Source of the DNA: Parapusillimonas granuli
Lineage (GTDB): Bacteria; Pseudomonadota; Gammaproteobacteria; Burkholderiales; Burkholderiaceae_B
Length of the DNA stretch: 64,000 nt
Assembly: GCF_013416525.1 (NCBI RefSeq)
Contig: NZ_JACCEM010000006.1
Coordinates: forward strand, 273,037-337,036
Direction of reading: 5' to 3'
In this document: piece after piece, positions 11,301 to 19,295 of the stretch
Layout of the letters: each line of letters begins with the position of its first letter
Numbering within the stretch: the stretch's first letter is position 1
Made by a program: the position numbers and the translations under genes
Notes under the pieces: model-generated
What the model was told of the DNA's origin: nothing
What the model saw: only the letters and a program-made list of their open reading frames with translations
Database searches by the model: none

Positions 11301-11810
11301 GAGGCGCTGGCGGCCATGGCCGACGCCGCCGCGCGCTATGTCAAGGTATATACGGCGGCGCGTCTGTTGCGCTGGTCCATAGACCGCTACCGGGAGGAAA
11401 AACAGGGGCCGGTCCTGGCGCGCGCCAGCGATATTTTCGCAAAACTGACCCTGGGCGCTTTTGAAAGGCTGCGCGTGGATTTCGAGCGGGAGCCCATGGC
11501 GCTGCAAGGCCAGCGCGCCGACGGCAGGCTGGTCGGCATGGACGGCCTGAGCGACGGCACCCGCGACCAGCTTTACCTGGCCTTGCGCCTGGCGGCGCTG
11601 GAGCTGCACCTGGAGCAGTCGGCGCCCTTGCCCTTCATCGCCGACGACTTGTTCGTCAACTACGATGATGCGCGCGCCGAGGCGGGGCTGAGGGCGCTCG
11701 CCGACCTGGCGCGGCGCACGCAAGTGATCTTCCTGAGCCACCACGACCATATCCAAGGGCTGGCCCGGTCGGTCTTCGGCGATGAGCTGAACGTGATACG
11801 GCTGGAATAA
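8316..11810 (+). CDS. YhaN/SbcC-like AAA ATPase with long coiled coil
   Basis: 1164 aa, starting at ATG 8316, 2 nt behind the nuclease gene. The N-terminus carries a Walker A motif VIGPNEAGKST (about 31-41) in the SMC/Rad50 style. About 850 residues of Ala-, Arg-, Glu- and Leu-rich heptads follow, predicted to form antiparallel coiled coils. The C-terminal ATPase half has a signature-like LSDGTRDQLYLALRLA and a Walker B region PLPFIADDLFVNYDD. It lacks an obvious CxxC zinc hook, which fits YhaN rather than SbcC/Rad50. Expected role: ATP-gated partner of the upstream nuclease in DNA end processing. Confidence 0.86.
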   Translation: MRFKRLDLIRYGKFTDRSLEFPLRPADFHLVIGPNEAGKSTLRSAVLDLLFGLPHRTPLDFLHAKADLRLGAAIERDGGVLEFLRLKANRNTLRAPDETPLPDGTLEPWLGSAHRAFFDKMFGLDHERLVAGGNSILNAQDDVGQVLFQSASGIAGLGKVRDALEAEADALWAPAKSSRRAYYAARDLYDQASSDLKNAIVRTRDWAGASDRVRELSERMQTQRREQSARQEARAKLERLRRVMPLLHEIEACERELGSLDGVAPLPPDASQVLAQAQLALARAGQRLEIHRAELARLEADAAALRVDGKLLGLGDDIEALDALRHRYAGHASAIAQAEAQSALLRDELLRSAQELGWGVPDPSAGDGLPALRERVPGLPLRERLAQLLREHESIALAADAAGAAHASRLADAQALEAKLQHHAAPDPGAELRSALAQAQDLGDAEQASSRADLAIRRRREALEQAMARLGAWARSPEALAVADWPAPPVVAGWLAERQSCRADLKSIAARRDDQAAAVRRLALSAEQFQRLHQPVTREDVIDARRQRDAVWRSIRDGGRPPAEAADAYETSVLRADALADQRHDKARETAEYRALAQQLEQERAACEDIRRRHEACASALEVQEAAWRERSAGLGLEGMALEELPDWLARKDAALEAAHALARAQDERDELADAQSRVREALERALLQHGQAVAADASLAALRAQAQLCIREADDARVRRQEWLARQAEARPMLRAAEQAVQAARARLDAWRAEWRAAALRAGLPEDIAMGEAAGALQLLSGMAARLDDLQRLRQEQIDARRHELDAFVARAAALRQAAGLAMPDGGSGVQAAFALSRELARQLAQARQDHERAGAIARAIQDEHAQLRAAERAAAEAQAQLQPLLESAGLGDPAALPEAIARSDRLRELSARLQGLRKRLAEDGDGIGRERLLAEMAQVDAARLQADLAAIQEDMAEAQEQQNALAVELARAEAELAAIAGSDEAARAEARRQEALAAMADAAARYVKVYTAARLLRWSIDRYREEKQGPVLARASDIFAKLTLGAFERLRVDFEREPMALQGQRADGRLVGMDGLSDGTRDQLYLALRLAALELHLEQSAPLPFIADDLFVNYDDARAEAGLRALADLARRTQVIFLSHHDHIQGLARSVFGDELNVIRLE

Positions 11811-11817
11811 GCCGGGC

Positions 11818-12366
11818 TCAGACGTCTTTGATCCCGCGCCGCTCCCGCATCGCGCGGCCGATGCGGTCGATGTCCTGGTCGGACAGCAGCCGCGCCGCCA
11901 TGGGCAGGAGCTCGTCGTCTTCCCGCTTCATGTGCGCGGCATAAAGCTGGTTGAACTCGCGCACGGCTTCGGGCGCCGGCGTGGCGGGTTCGCCCGCCGC
12001 GATGCTTTGCAAGCTGGGCCGCAGGGTGCGCCACAAGGATTCCAGCCTGCGGTGGTCGGCGCACAGGCCGGCCGTCAGGCCCTGGATGCATACGGCGTCG
12101 GAACCCGCCATGGATTCCAGCAGCGCCGGGAACAGGTCGGTTTCCTCGTCGGCATGGTGCAGGACGGCGGCCGTGTCGAAATAGCGGATGATGGCGGCCG
12201 CCGCGGCCCGCGCCTGGGCGTCGCTGCCGTGCGCAGGCAGGTGCGCCAGCAGGCGTTCGAGCGTGGCGCATTGGCGTTCCACCCGGACATGACAGGCCGC
12301 CAGCATTTCCAGCGGCGCTTCGGTGCTGGCCGACGGGCCGGAGAAGCCCGGGAATTCGGTGCCCAT
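11818..12366 (-). CDS. Hemerythrin-like (HHE domain) protein
   Basis: 182 aa, all-helical. It carries the spaced His/Glu pattern of hemerythrin HHE domains: CHVRVE near residue 25, HHADEETDLFPAL near 69, a central HRRLESLW and HMKREDDELLP near the C-terminus. Such proteins bind a di-iron centre and are linked to oxygen, nitric oxide or iron-stress handling; the ligand here is not known. No signal peptide, so it is cytosolic. It converges on the YhaN-like gene with a 7-bp gap between stop codons and stands alone. Confidence 0.83.
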   Translation of the reverse strand: MGTEFPGFSGPSASTEAPLEMLAACHVRVERQCATLERLLAHLPAHGSDAQARAAAAAIIRYFDTAAVLHHADEETDLFPALLESMAGSDAVCIQGLTAGLCADHRRLESLWRTLRPSLQSIAAGEPATPAPEAVREFNQLYAAHMKREDDELLPMAARLLSDQDIDRIGRAMRERRGIKDV

Positions 12367-12606
12367 GCGGCCTCCGTGATGATGAAGTACGCTTAACTAT
12401 ACTACCAAGTCACGCGGCCGGCCGCGGGGCGCGCCATGCCGCGGGCCGCGTTTTCCGCATTCGGCCTGCGCAGGGCCGGCAGCCGGCGCCGCCGCAGGGC
12501 AAGGCATCTTAATAACTGGAAGGTATAAGCATAGAGAAATAAAATTCTTGTCCGGCATTAGGCGGATCGCTAAAGTTTCATATGACTATTTGGAACCCGC
12601 ATCCGC

Positions 12607-13380
12607 ATGAAACTGTCGTTCAAGAATATAGAGAAGGAATTTTCCGATCTCCGGGTCATCGCTGATTTCAGCCGCGACATCTCCGATGGCGAGCTGGTCG
12701 CGCTGGTCGGCCCTTCGGGTTGCGGAAAATCCACGCTGCTGCACATGGCGGCGGGCCTGGAAACGCCCACGCGCGGGCAGGTGCTGGTCGACGGCGCGCC
12801 GGTGCGCGGGCCGCATCCGGAGCGCACGCTGATGTTCCAGGAAAACGCCTTGTATCCCTGGCTTACCCTGGCGCAGAACGTGGCGCTGGCGCTCGAATTC
12901 CAGGGCGTCGCCAAGGCCGCCGCCTTGAAGCAGGCGGCGTTCTGGCTGGAAAAGGTGCAGCTGCGGGGATTCGAGCAGTATTTCCCGCATCAGGTGTCGG
13001 GGGGCATGCGCCAGCGCGCCGCTCTGGCGCGCGCATTCATCTCGCACCCCAAGGCCTTGCTGCTGGACGAGCCTTTCGGCGCGCTCGACGCGCTCACGCG
13101 CATGACGCTGCAAGACGTCCTGCGCCAGCTGATCCGCGAAGCCGGCCCCACCGTGCTGCTCGTGACGCACGACGTGGACGAGGCCCTGTTCCTGGCGGAC
13201 CGCATCCTGGTGTTCAGCGCGCGGCCGGCCACGGTGCTGAAGGAATTCAACCTGGCGCACCACGAAAAAACGCACGATTTGTCCGAATTCGCCGCAATGC
13301 GACGAGAAATACTCGGCTTGCTCGGCATTCACGCGGAAGCGGATGCCGCGGCGGCCCAACCAGAGGAAATAGCAGCATGA
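12607..13380 (+). CDS. ABC importer ATP-binding subunit (nitrate/sulfonate/taurine family)
   Basis: 257 aa ATPase of the SsuB/TauB type. Walker A is GPSGCGKST at 35-43, the signature is VSGGMRQR, Walker B is LLLDEPFGALD and the switch His is in VTHDVDEAL. It powers uptake with the permease and binding proteins downstream. The 240 bp before it, up to the divergent hemerythrin gene, is AT-richer than its surroundings and should hold the operon promoter. Its stop codon overlaps the start of the binding-protein gene (ATGA). Confidence 0.93.
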   Translation: MKLSFKNIEKEFSDLRVIADFSRDISDGELVALVGPSGCGKSTLLHMAAGLETPTRGQVLVDGAPVRGPHPERTLMFQENALYPWLTLAQNVALALEFQGVAKAAALKQAAFWLEKVQLRGFEQYFPHQVSGGMRQRAALARAFISHPKALLLDEPFGALDALTRMTLQDVLRQLIREAGPTVLLVTHDVDEALFLADRILVFSARPATVLKEFNLAHHEKTHDLSEFAAMRREILGLLGIHAEADAAAAQPEEIAA

Positions 13381-14372
13381 AGCTAGCACGATACATATTG
13401 CCCGTCGTGGCGGCGTTCGCCATCGCCGGCCAGGCGGTGGCCGCGGAAAAATTCAAGGTGGGCTATTTGCGCGTCATGGACGATGCGCAAGCCATCGCGG
13501 CCTACGAAGGCGGCTATTACAAGAAGCACGGGCTCGACGTCGAGCTGGTGGAATTCAAGTCGGGCACCGACCTGATCAAGGCCATCGTGGGCGGGCAGCT
13601 GGATACCGGCGTGCTGGGCTTCACCAACGCCGCGTCCTGGTCGTCCAAAGGGGCCGACCTGAAGGTGGTCGGCGGCGCGCAGCACGGCTTCCATGCCATC
13701 GTCGTGCGCGATGACGCCGGCATCAAAGACGTGGCCGGCCTCAAGGGCCGCACGCTGGCGTCCCAGAAGGAAGGCAGCACGGCCGACACCGTCCTGCGCG
13801 GCGTGGTGCTCAAGGACGCGGGCCTGAAGGCCGACGACCTGACCATCATGGGCGTGAGCCCGCAGGTGGCGGTGCAGTCCCTGGTGGGCAAGCGCGTGGA
13901 AGCGGCCTTCCTGTTCGAGCCGCAGGCGCGCATTGCGCAACTGGTCGCGCCCGTCACGCAAATCTACGAGATCGGTGAAGTCTGGCCTTTCCCCTGCATG
14001 GTGGTGATCACGTCCGGCGATACGCTCAAGAAGCGCAAGGAAGACGTCTGGAAGTCGCTGGACGCCCAGCGCGACGCCATCGATCTGCTGCAGAACAAGC
14101 CCGAAGAGGCGGCCAAGCTGATCGCCAGCTACTTCATTTCCGAGCCCACGCTCAAAACGCTGAAGCACGGCGAGGTGCCGCGCGAAGACGTCATCCGCGA
14201 CGCCATCAAGAGCCAGACCTTCAGCCCCATCCTGACGGACAAGGAACAGGCCCGCATGCAGGAGATCGCCGACATCATGCAAGGGCAGGGCGCGCTCAAG
14301 ACGCGCGACGGCAAGCCCTTCGACGTCGGCACCATCATCGACCTGGAATGGCAGAAAGCCCGCAAGCTGTGA
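13377..14372 (+). CDS. ABC importer substrate-binding protein (NMT1/SsuA-like)
   Basis: 331 aa. A Sec signal peptide is clear (MKLARYILPVVAAFAIAGQAVA, cleaved before EKF). The mature protein has the two-lobe NMT1/THI5-like fold: KVGYLRVMDDAQAIAAYEGG and FFxKHGLDVELVEF-type strands, the G-x-LDTGVLGF loop, then GRTLASQKEGSTADTVLR and VSPQVAVQSLVGKRVEAAF. This family binds sulfonates, taurine, nitrate, pyrimidine thiamine precursors or aromatic acids; the ligand cannot be read from the sequence. AGAGGAAAT upstream serves as SD. A 121-bp gap with hairpins follows before the permease. Confidence 0.92.
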   Translation: MKLARYILPVVAAFAIAGQAVAAEKFKVGYLRVMDDAQAIAAYEGGYYKKHGLDVELVEFKSGTDLIKAIVGGQLDTGVLGFTNAASWSSKGADLKVVGGAQHGFHAIVVRDDAGIKDVAGLKGRTLASQKEGSTADTVLRGVVLKDAGLKADDLTIMGVSPQVAVQSLVGKRVEAAFLFEPQARIAQLVAPVTQIYEIGEVWPFPCMVVITSGDTLKKRKEDVWKSLDAQRDAIDLLQNKPEEAAKLIASYFISEPTLKTLKHGEVPREDVIRDAIKSQTFSPILTDKEQARMQEIADIMQGQGALKTRDGKPFDVGTIIDLEWQKARKL

Positions 14373-14395
14373 ACCCATAGGGCTGGCGCGGCTCC

Positions 14396-14480
14396 CGCGG
14401 CGCAAGCCGCGAGGCCGCCCCGGCCGCGACTAGGTCTTCAACCCCCAGAGATGGCCGGCCTGTGCACCGGCCGTCTTTCA
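14396..14480 (+). terminator. Two stem-loops inside the ABC operon (possible attenuator)
   Basis: Between the binding-protein stop and the permease start are two strong hairpins: CGCGGC-GCAA-GCCGCG at 14396-14411 and GGCCGG-N8-CCGGCC at 14453-14472, the second followed by a T-rich GTCTTTCATTT. This is a common position for a partial terminator or 3'-stabilising structure that leaves more binding protein than permease. Confidence 0.5.
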
Positions 14481-14493
14481 TTTCAAGGCATAC

Positions 14494-15267
14494 ATGAGCA
14501 CCCAAAAACGCATCTCCGGTTATCAAAAAAAGCTTGCTATGGTGATAGCGGTGCTTGCCATCCTGCTGCTGTGGCAGTCGGCCGCATGGACGCTGCCCGA
14601 CTTCCTCATGCCCGGGGTCCCGGCCGTCATCGTCAGGCTCTGGGAAGACATCCGGGCCAGCGAGTTCCAGGCGGCGCTGTCGGGCAGCCTGCTGCGGCTG
14701 GGGCTGGGCTACGGCTTCGCCCTGCTGTTCGGCGTCGGCTTCGGCCTGATCGGGGGCATTCTGTTCTTCTTCCGCGAGGTCCTGAAGTCCGCCATCATCA
14801 TCCTGCAGTCGATACCCTCCATCGCCTGGGTGCCGCTGTTCCTGATCATGATGGGCTTCGGCAACATGCCGATGATCGTCGTGATCGCGCTGTCCGCCTT
14901 TTTCCCGGCCGCGCTGTCCGTCATGAACGCGACCGAAAGCGTGCTGCAGGTGCACGTCTCGGCGGCGCGCGTCATGGGCGCGAGCCGCTGGGACATGCTC
15001 CGGCGCGTCTACCTGCCGGCGGTGATGCCGGAGCTGATCACCGGCGCCCAGCTGGCTTTCGGCAATGCCTGGCGCGCGCTGATTTCCGCCGAGATGCTGA
15101 TCGGCTTCGGGAAAGGCCTGGGCAGGTCGCTGGCCTATGCGGGCGAGACCGCCGACATGGTCGGCGTGATGGCCAACATCCTGACCATCGCCGTGCTGGC
15201 CACCTTGATCGACCAGGTCATCCTGGAAAACCTCAAGCGGCGCGTGCTCCGTTATCAATACGTATAG
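14494..15267 (+). CDS. ABC importer permease (SsuC/TauC-like)
   Basis: 257 aa with about six membrane helices. The cytoplasmic coupling loop that contacts the ATPase is visible as ARVMGASRWDMLRRVYLPAVMPELITGAQLAFGNAWRALI, matching the EAA-x3-G-x9-I-x-LP pattern of binding-protein-dependent permeases. Start ATG 14494 with CAAGGCAT upstream. It completes the importer with the ATPase and binding protein, and a second periplasmic-binding-like gene follows after 10 bp. Confidence 0.93.
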   Translation: MSTQKRISGYQKKLAMVIAVLAILLLWQSAAWTLPDFLMPGVPAVIVRLWEDIRASEFQAALSGSLLRLGLGYGFALLFGVGFGLIGGILFFFREVLKSAIIILQSIPSIAWVPLFLIMMGFGNMPMIVVIALSAFFPAALSVMNATESVLQVHVSAARVMGASRWDMLRRVYLPAVMPELITGAQLAFGNAWRALISAEMLIGFGKGLGRSLAYAGETADMVGVMANILTIAVLATLIDQVILENLKRRVLRYQYV

Positions 15268-15277
15268 GTCGTCCATC

Positions 15278-16108
15278 ATGAACAAAGCCGCTACCTCATT
15301 CCGGTCCCCGCCGCGGTCGGCGCGCTGGCGGGTGCCGGCGGCGGCAGCCGTGCTGGCCTTTGCCGCCGCAAGCGCCGGAGCGGCCGGCGGCGCGCAGCCC
15401 GTCTCCGACCGGGTGACGGTGGGCCTGCATTACGTGGCCCCGCCCTTCGTCGGCGGCTCGAAAGTCCGCACTCCCGAAGCGCTCGACGCCGACCTGGCCG
15501 CGGCGCTGGCGGAGCGCCTGCACAAGCCCCTGCGCGCCGTGGCGCTGGACGAATCCCGGGACGCCGTCCCCAGGCTCGACGGCCGGGACGCCGTGCTGGC
15601 CGCGCTCGACGAGGCGCAGCTGCCCGACGGCGTCGTCGCCGTGCCGTCGGGATACGTGGCGCGGCCCATGGCCATCATGCGCAGCGATACCGACATCAAG
15701 ACCTGGGAACAGCTGAAAGGCCGGACGGTGTGCCTGTCCGAGGGCGGCTTGTACGTGGGAAGCATGGCGGCCCGCTTCGGCGCCCTGGAAAAGCCTCAGC
15801 GCGCGCCGGCGGATTCCCTGTTGGCCCTGCGCATCGGCGAATGCGATGCGGCGGTCCATGACGACGTCATGCTGAAAGAATTGCTGAAGCTGCCCGAATG
15901 GAAGAAGTTCTCCGCCAGCCTGCCGCCCGGCCCCGCTCGTCCGCTGACCTTCGTCCTGCCCGGCGAGAACGCCGCGGCCATCGTCGCGGCAAGAAAGCTG
16001 GCGAGCGAATGGAAGGCAAGTCGGCGGCTGGCCGAGCTGAACCGGCGGCGCGTGCAGGACATCGCGTTCGAAGTCTATCTGGACCAGGTCGTGGAAGACT
16101 GCCATTGA
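15278..16108 (+). CDS. Periplasmic binding protein-like protein (SBP_bac_3 type)
   Basis: 276 aa. Long signal peptide (positively charged to residue 18, then an Ala-rich core ending ASAGAAGG). The mature part has the layout of amino-acid-type binding proteins (VTVGLHYVAPPFVGG, DADLAAALAERL, YVARPMAIMRSDTDIKTWEQLKGRTVCLSEGG, ALRIGECDAAVHDD). It follows the permease by 10 bp, so the operon encodes two periplasmic binding-like proteins of different families. It may be a second receptor or an accessory ligand-scavenging protein; the exact role is unknown. Confidence 0.75.
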   Translation: MNKAATSFRSPPRSARWRVPAAAAVLAFAAASAGAAGGAQPVSDRVTVGLHYVAPPFVGGSKVRTPEALDADLAAALAERLHKPLRAVALDESRDAVPRLDGRDAVLAALDEAQLPDGVVAVPSGYVARPMAIMRSDTDIKTWEQLKGRTVCLSEGGLYVGSMAARFGALEKPQRAPADSLLALRIGECDAAVHDDVMLKELLKLPEWKKFSASLPPGPARPLTFVLPGENAAAIVAARKLASEWKASRRLAELNRRRVQDIAFEVYLDQVVEDCH

Positions 16109-16179
16109 GCGGGCCCCAGGCCGGACGCCTCCCGGGGTATAGTGTCCCGTTCATCCTGACGTCCTGAAAGGAAGGCGAC

Positions 16180-16872
16180 ATGAAGACGATAGGCTTATTG
16201 GGCGGCATGAGCTGGGAAAGTACCGTGGACTACTATCGCGGTATCAACACGGGCATCAAGCAGGCGCTGGGCGGGCTGCACTCCGCGCGCATCGTGCTGT
16301 ACAGCGTGGATTTCCAGCCCATCGAGCGCCTGCAGCATGCGGGCGACTGGCCGGCCGCCGGCCGGGTGCTGGCGGACGCCGCCAGGCGCGTCGAGGCGGC
16401 GGGCGCGGATGGCCTGCTGCTGTGCACGAACACCATGCACAAAGTCGCGGACGAGATCGAACGCGCGGTCTCGATTCCGTTCCTGCACATCGCCGACCCG
16501 ACCGCCGCGGCGCTCGTCCGGGACGGGGTCGAAAGAGTGGGGCTGCTGGGAACGGCTTTTACGATGGAGCAGGATTTCTACAAGGGCCGCCTGCGTGATC
16601 GGCACGGCCTGGAAGTGATGGTGCCCGGGGACGAAGGCCGGAAGGCGGTGCACGAGATCATTTACCAGGAGTTGTGCCAGGGGAGCATTCGGGCGGAGTC
16701 CAGGCAGCGCTATCTCGAGATCATCGACGAGCTGGCGCGCCGGGGCGCGCAGGCGGTCATACTGGGCTGCACTGAAATCGGCCTGCTGGTGAAGCAGGGG
16801 GACACCGCGGTGCCTTTGTATGACACGACTCAGCTGCATGTGGGGCGCGCGGTGGACTTCGCGTTGGGGTGA
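16180..16872 (+). CDS. Aspartate/glutamate racemase family protein (YgeA/RacX-like)
   Basis: 230 aa, the usual length. The two catalytic cysteines of PLP-independent amino-acid racemases are both present: C82 in LLCTNTMH and C197 in ILGCTEIGLL, with the N-terminal GLLGGMSWEST signature. Such enzymes interconvert L- and D-amino acids, often Asp or Glu, with broader specificity in the YgeA group. Start ATG 16180 with a good AAGGAAGG SD. It lies 71 bp after the ABC operon and is convergent with the LysR gene; any link to the importer is only positional. Confidence 0.88.
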   Translation: MKTIGLLGGMSWESTVDYYRGINTGIKQALGGLHSARIVLYSVDFQPIERLQHAGDWPAAGRVLADAARRVEAAGADGLLLCTNTMHKVADEIERAVSIPFLHIADPTAAALVRDGVERVGLLGTAFTMEQDFYKGRLRDRHGLEVMVPGDEGRKAVHEIIYQELCQGSIRAESRQRYLEIIDELARRGAQAVILGCTEIGLLVKQGDTAVPLYDTTQLHVGRAVDFALG

Positions 16873-16883
16873 CGCGCAGAGGT

Positions 16884-17828
16884 CTATGCCCTTGACGTGA
16901 TTTGCGTGGCGGCTGCTGCGTTCTCGCCTCCCCGCCAGCCCCCCTTCGCGACTTCCTCGATCAACTCCAGCATCGCCTGAGCCGCCAGCGACAGCGACTG
17001 ATCCTTCCTCTTCACCAATAGAATCGGCCGCTTGTGACTGGACTTCAAAGGAATGGCCACGAGGTCCAGTTGCCGGAACTGATACAAGGTGAGCTCCGGC
17101 ACCAGGCATACCCCCAGTCCCTCCTTCACCAGGCCGGCGGCCGTCGCCAGGTGCTCCACATCGAAGCCCGAATCCCGCGCCGCCGCGTTGCCCAGCAGCA
17201 CGTCCACGTGCTGGCGCACGCTGGACGACTTGGCCAGGTGCACGAGCTCCTCGCCGGCGAGTTCGGCGGGCCTCACCGTTTTCTTGCGCGCCAAAGGGTG
17301 GTCGCGCCGGCACACCACGTAGAAAGGGTCGCTGAGCAGCGTGCGCGCATCGAATTCGGCCGCCTTGGGGCCCGCCGCGGTCAGGGCCAGGTCCGCGCTG
17401 CCGGCGCGCAGCAAAGACAGGCAAGGGTCTGACAGCGCATCGTGCAGGCTCACCGCCACGCCCGGGTAGCGCCGCCGGTACTCGGCGATGACCCTGGGCA
17501 GCACCGTGGCGGCCAGCGAGGGCAGGGCGGCGATCGATACCCGGCCGCGGCGGCGCGCGACGTAGTCCGCCATGTTCTCGAAGGCCGATTCGATTTCGGC
17601 GATGAGCGAGCGGGCCGCTTCGGCGAACAGCTCGCCTTCCGGGGTCAGCGCCACTTTCCGGGTGTCGCGCTCGAACAGCCGCGTGCCCACCTGGGCTTCC
17701 AGCTTCTGGATCATGACGCTGAGCGCCGATTGCGAAGTATTGCAACGTTCGGCCGCACGGGTGAAGTGCTTCAGCTCCGCCAGCGCGACGAAGGCATACA
17801 GCAGCCGGGACGAAATATTGGCGGGCAT
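16884..17828 (-). CDS. LysR-family transcriptional regulator
   Basis: 314 aa from ATG 17828 (MPANISSRLL), which has AGG 9 nt upstream; a TTG at 17852 in the same frame is less likely. The N-terminal winged helix-turn-helix (AFVALAELKHFTRAAERCNTSQSALSVMIQKLE) is typical of LysR, followed by a linker helix and the co-inducer domain (about 90-295, with VSIAALPSLAATVLPRVIAEYRRRYPGV). It is divergent from the AtuA operon, 128 bp apart, so it most likely controls that operon and itself. Confidence 0.93.
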   Translation of the reverse strand: MPANISSRLLYAFVALAELKHFTRAAERCNTSQSALSVMIQKLEAQVGTRLFERDTRKVALTPEGELFAEAARSLIAEIESAFENMADYVARRRGRVSIAALPSLAATVLPRVIAEYRRRYPGVAVSLHDALSDPCLSLLRAGSADLALTAAGPKAAEFDARTLLSDPFYVVCRRDHPLARKKTVRPAELAGEELVHLAKSSSVRQHVDVLLGNAAARDSGFDVEHLATAAGLVKEGLGVCLVPELTLYQFRQLDLVAIPLKSSHKRPILLVKRKDQSLSLAAQAMLELIEEVAKGGWRGGENAAAATQITSRA

Positions 17829-17830
17829 GG

Positions 17831-17853
17831 ATTGATACCTGAAAACGATCAAT
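17831..17853. promoter_or_regulatory. Putative LysR operator (T-N11-A palindrome)
   Basis: ATTGAT (17831-17836), an 11-nt spacer and ATCAAT (17848-17853) form a perfect inverted repeat with the T-N11-A geometry known for LysR-type binding sites. It lies directly upstream of the regulator's start codon in the divergent intergenic region, where an autoregulatory site is expected. Confidence 0.6.
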
Positions 17854-17956
17854 CAATCGGAGATTTTCATTTTACTTAATTTATTTCCAGGACCACAATC
17901 GATGGCGGATTCCCTTCAACTCGCCGGCCATCGCCGCGAAAACATCAGGGGCATGA

Positions 17957-19294
17957 ATGAAGTGCATAAGAATCGGCTCGGGCGCCGGCTATTCGGGTGA
18001 TCGCATCGAACCCGCGGTCGAGCTCGCGGAGCGCGGCGGCCTGGACTACATGATTTTCGAATGCCTGGCCGAGCGCACGATCGCTCTGGCGCAGCGGGCC
18101 AAGTCCGCCGACCCCGCCGCGGGCTTCGACCCCCTGCTCGAAGACCGCATGCGCGCGGTGCTGCCCGCATGCCGCCGCGGCGGGATCCGGATCCTGACCA
18201 ATATGGGCGCGGCCAACCCTCTGGCCGCCGCCGAAAAAGTGCGGGACATCGCCCGGTCGCTGAACCTGACGGGGCTGAAAGTGGCCGCGGTGCTCGGCGA
18301 CGATGTCCTGGACCGCATTCGGGCCGGCGCGTACACGGACGACACCGGCCGGCCCATCAGCCGCTTTGGCGAGCGCCTGCTGTCCGCCAACGCCTATATC
18401 GGCGCCGCGCCGCTGGTCGATGCGCTGGCCCAGGGGGCCGACGTCGTCATCACCGGCCGCGCCGCCGATCCGGCGCTGGTCCTGGCGCCCGTCATCCACG
18501 AATTCGGCTGGGCCATGGACGACTGGCACCGCCTGGGCCGGGGAACCCTGGTCGGCCACCTGCTGGAATGCGGCGGGCAGATCACGGGCGGCTATTTCGC
18601 CGATCCGGGGTACAAAGACGTGCCCGGCCTGGCGCGGCTGGGTTTTCCCATCGGGGAAGTCCACGAGGACGGATCCGCCGTCATCACGAAAGTGACGGGC
18701 AGCGGCGGCCGGGTGACGCCGGCCACCTGCAAAGAGCAGATACTCTACGAAATCCATGATCCCCGTTCCTACATCACGCCCGACGTGGTCGCGGATTTTT
18801 CGGGCGTCCGCGTCGAAGCGCTGGGCCCGGACCGGGTGCGCATCGACGGCGCCGGCGGCCGGCCCGCGCCGGCGTCGCTGAAGGTGTCGGTGGGCTATCT
18901 GGACAGCTACCTCGGGGAAGGCCAGATCTCCTATGCCGGGCCCGGCGCGCTGGCGCGGGCCCGGCTGGCCCTGGACATCGTGGCCGAGCGCCTGAGGATG
19001 ACGGGCGTGCAAGCCCGCGATCTGCGCTACGACCTGATCGGCGTGAACGCCCTGCATGGGGACGGCTTGTCCGCCGGCGCGCCGGAACCCTACGAGGTCC
19101 GGGCCCGCGTGGCGGGCCGGGCGGACAGCCTGAAAGAGGCCATGCGCATCGCGAACGAGGTGGAAAGCCTGTACACCTGCGGCCCGGCGGGCGGCGGCGG
19201 CGCGACCAAATCGGCCAGGGACATCGTGGCGGTGGTTTCCACTTTCCTGCCGCGCGATGAAGTGAAGACTTCCGTGCATTTCAGGGTGAGCTGA
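17957..19294 (+). CDS. AtuA family protein (acyclic terpene utilisation, DUF1446)
   Basis: 445 aa. The sequence matches the AtuA/DUF1446 family along its length: MKCIRIGSGAGYSGDRIEPA at the start, LTNMGAANP, VVITGRAADPALVLAP, and GGQITGGYFADPGYKDVPGLA in the middle. AtuA is encoded with acyclic-terpene degradation enzymes in Pseudomonas, but its reaction is not established, and many Burkholderiales homologues sit beside Bug receptors in unrelated catabolic loci. Start ATG 17957 with AGGGG 6 nt upstream. A small partner gene follows 1 nt after the stop, then a Bug receptor; a LysR gene is divergent. Confidence 0.85.
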   Translation: MKCIRIGSGAGYSGDRIEPAVELAERGGLDYMIFECLAERTIALAQRAKSADPAAGFDPLLEDRMRAVLPACRRGGIRILTNMGAANPLAAAEKVRDIARSLNLTGLKVAAVLGDDVLDRIRAGAYTDDTGRPISRFGERLLSANAYIGAAPLVDALAQGADVVITGRAADPALVLAPVIHEFGWAMDDWHRLGRGTLVGHLLECGGQITGGYFADPGYKDVPGLARLGFPIGEVHEDGSAVITKVTGSGGRVTPATCKEQILYEIHDPRSYITPDVVADFSGVRVEALGPDRVRIDGAGGRPAPASLKVSVGYLDSYLGEGQISYAGPGALARARLALDIVAERLRMTGVQARDLRYDLIGVNALHGDGLSAGAPEPYEVRARVAGRADSLKEAMRIANEVESLYTCGPAGGGGATKSARDIVAVVSTFLPRDEVKTSVHFRVS

Positions 19295-19295
19295 C

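Noticed and set aside
12720..13376. N-terminal extension of the ABC binding protein (550-codon frame)
   Set aside because: The extension is out of frame with the ATPase gene it overlaps; a signal peptide starts exactly at ATG 13377.
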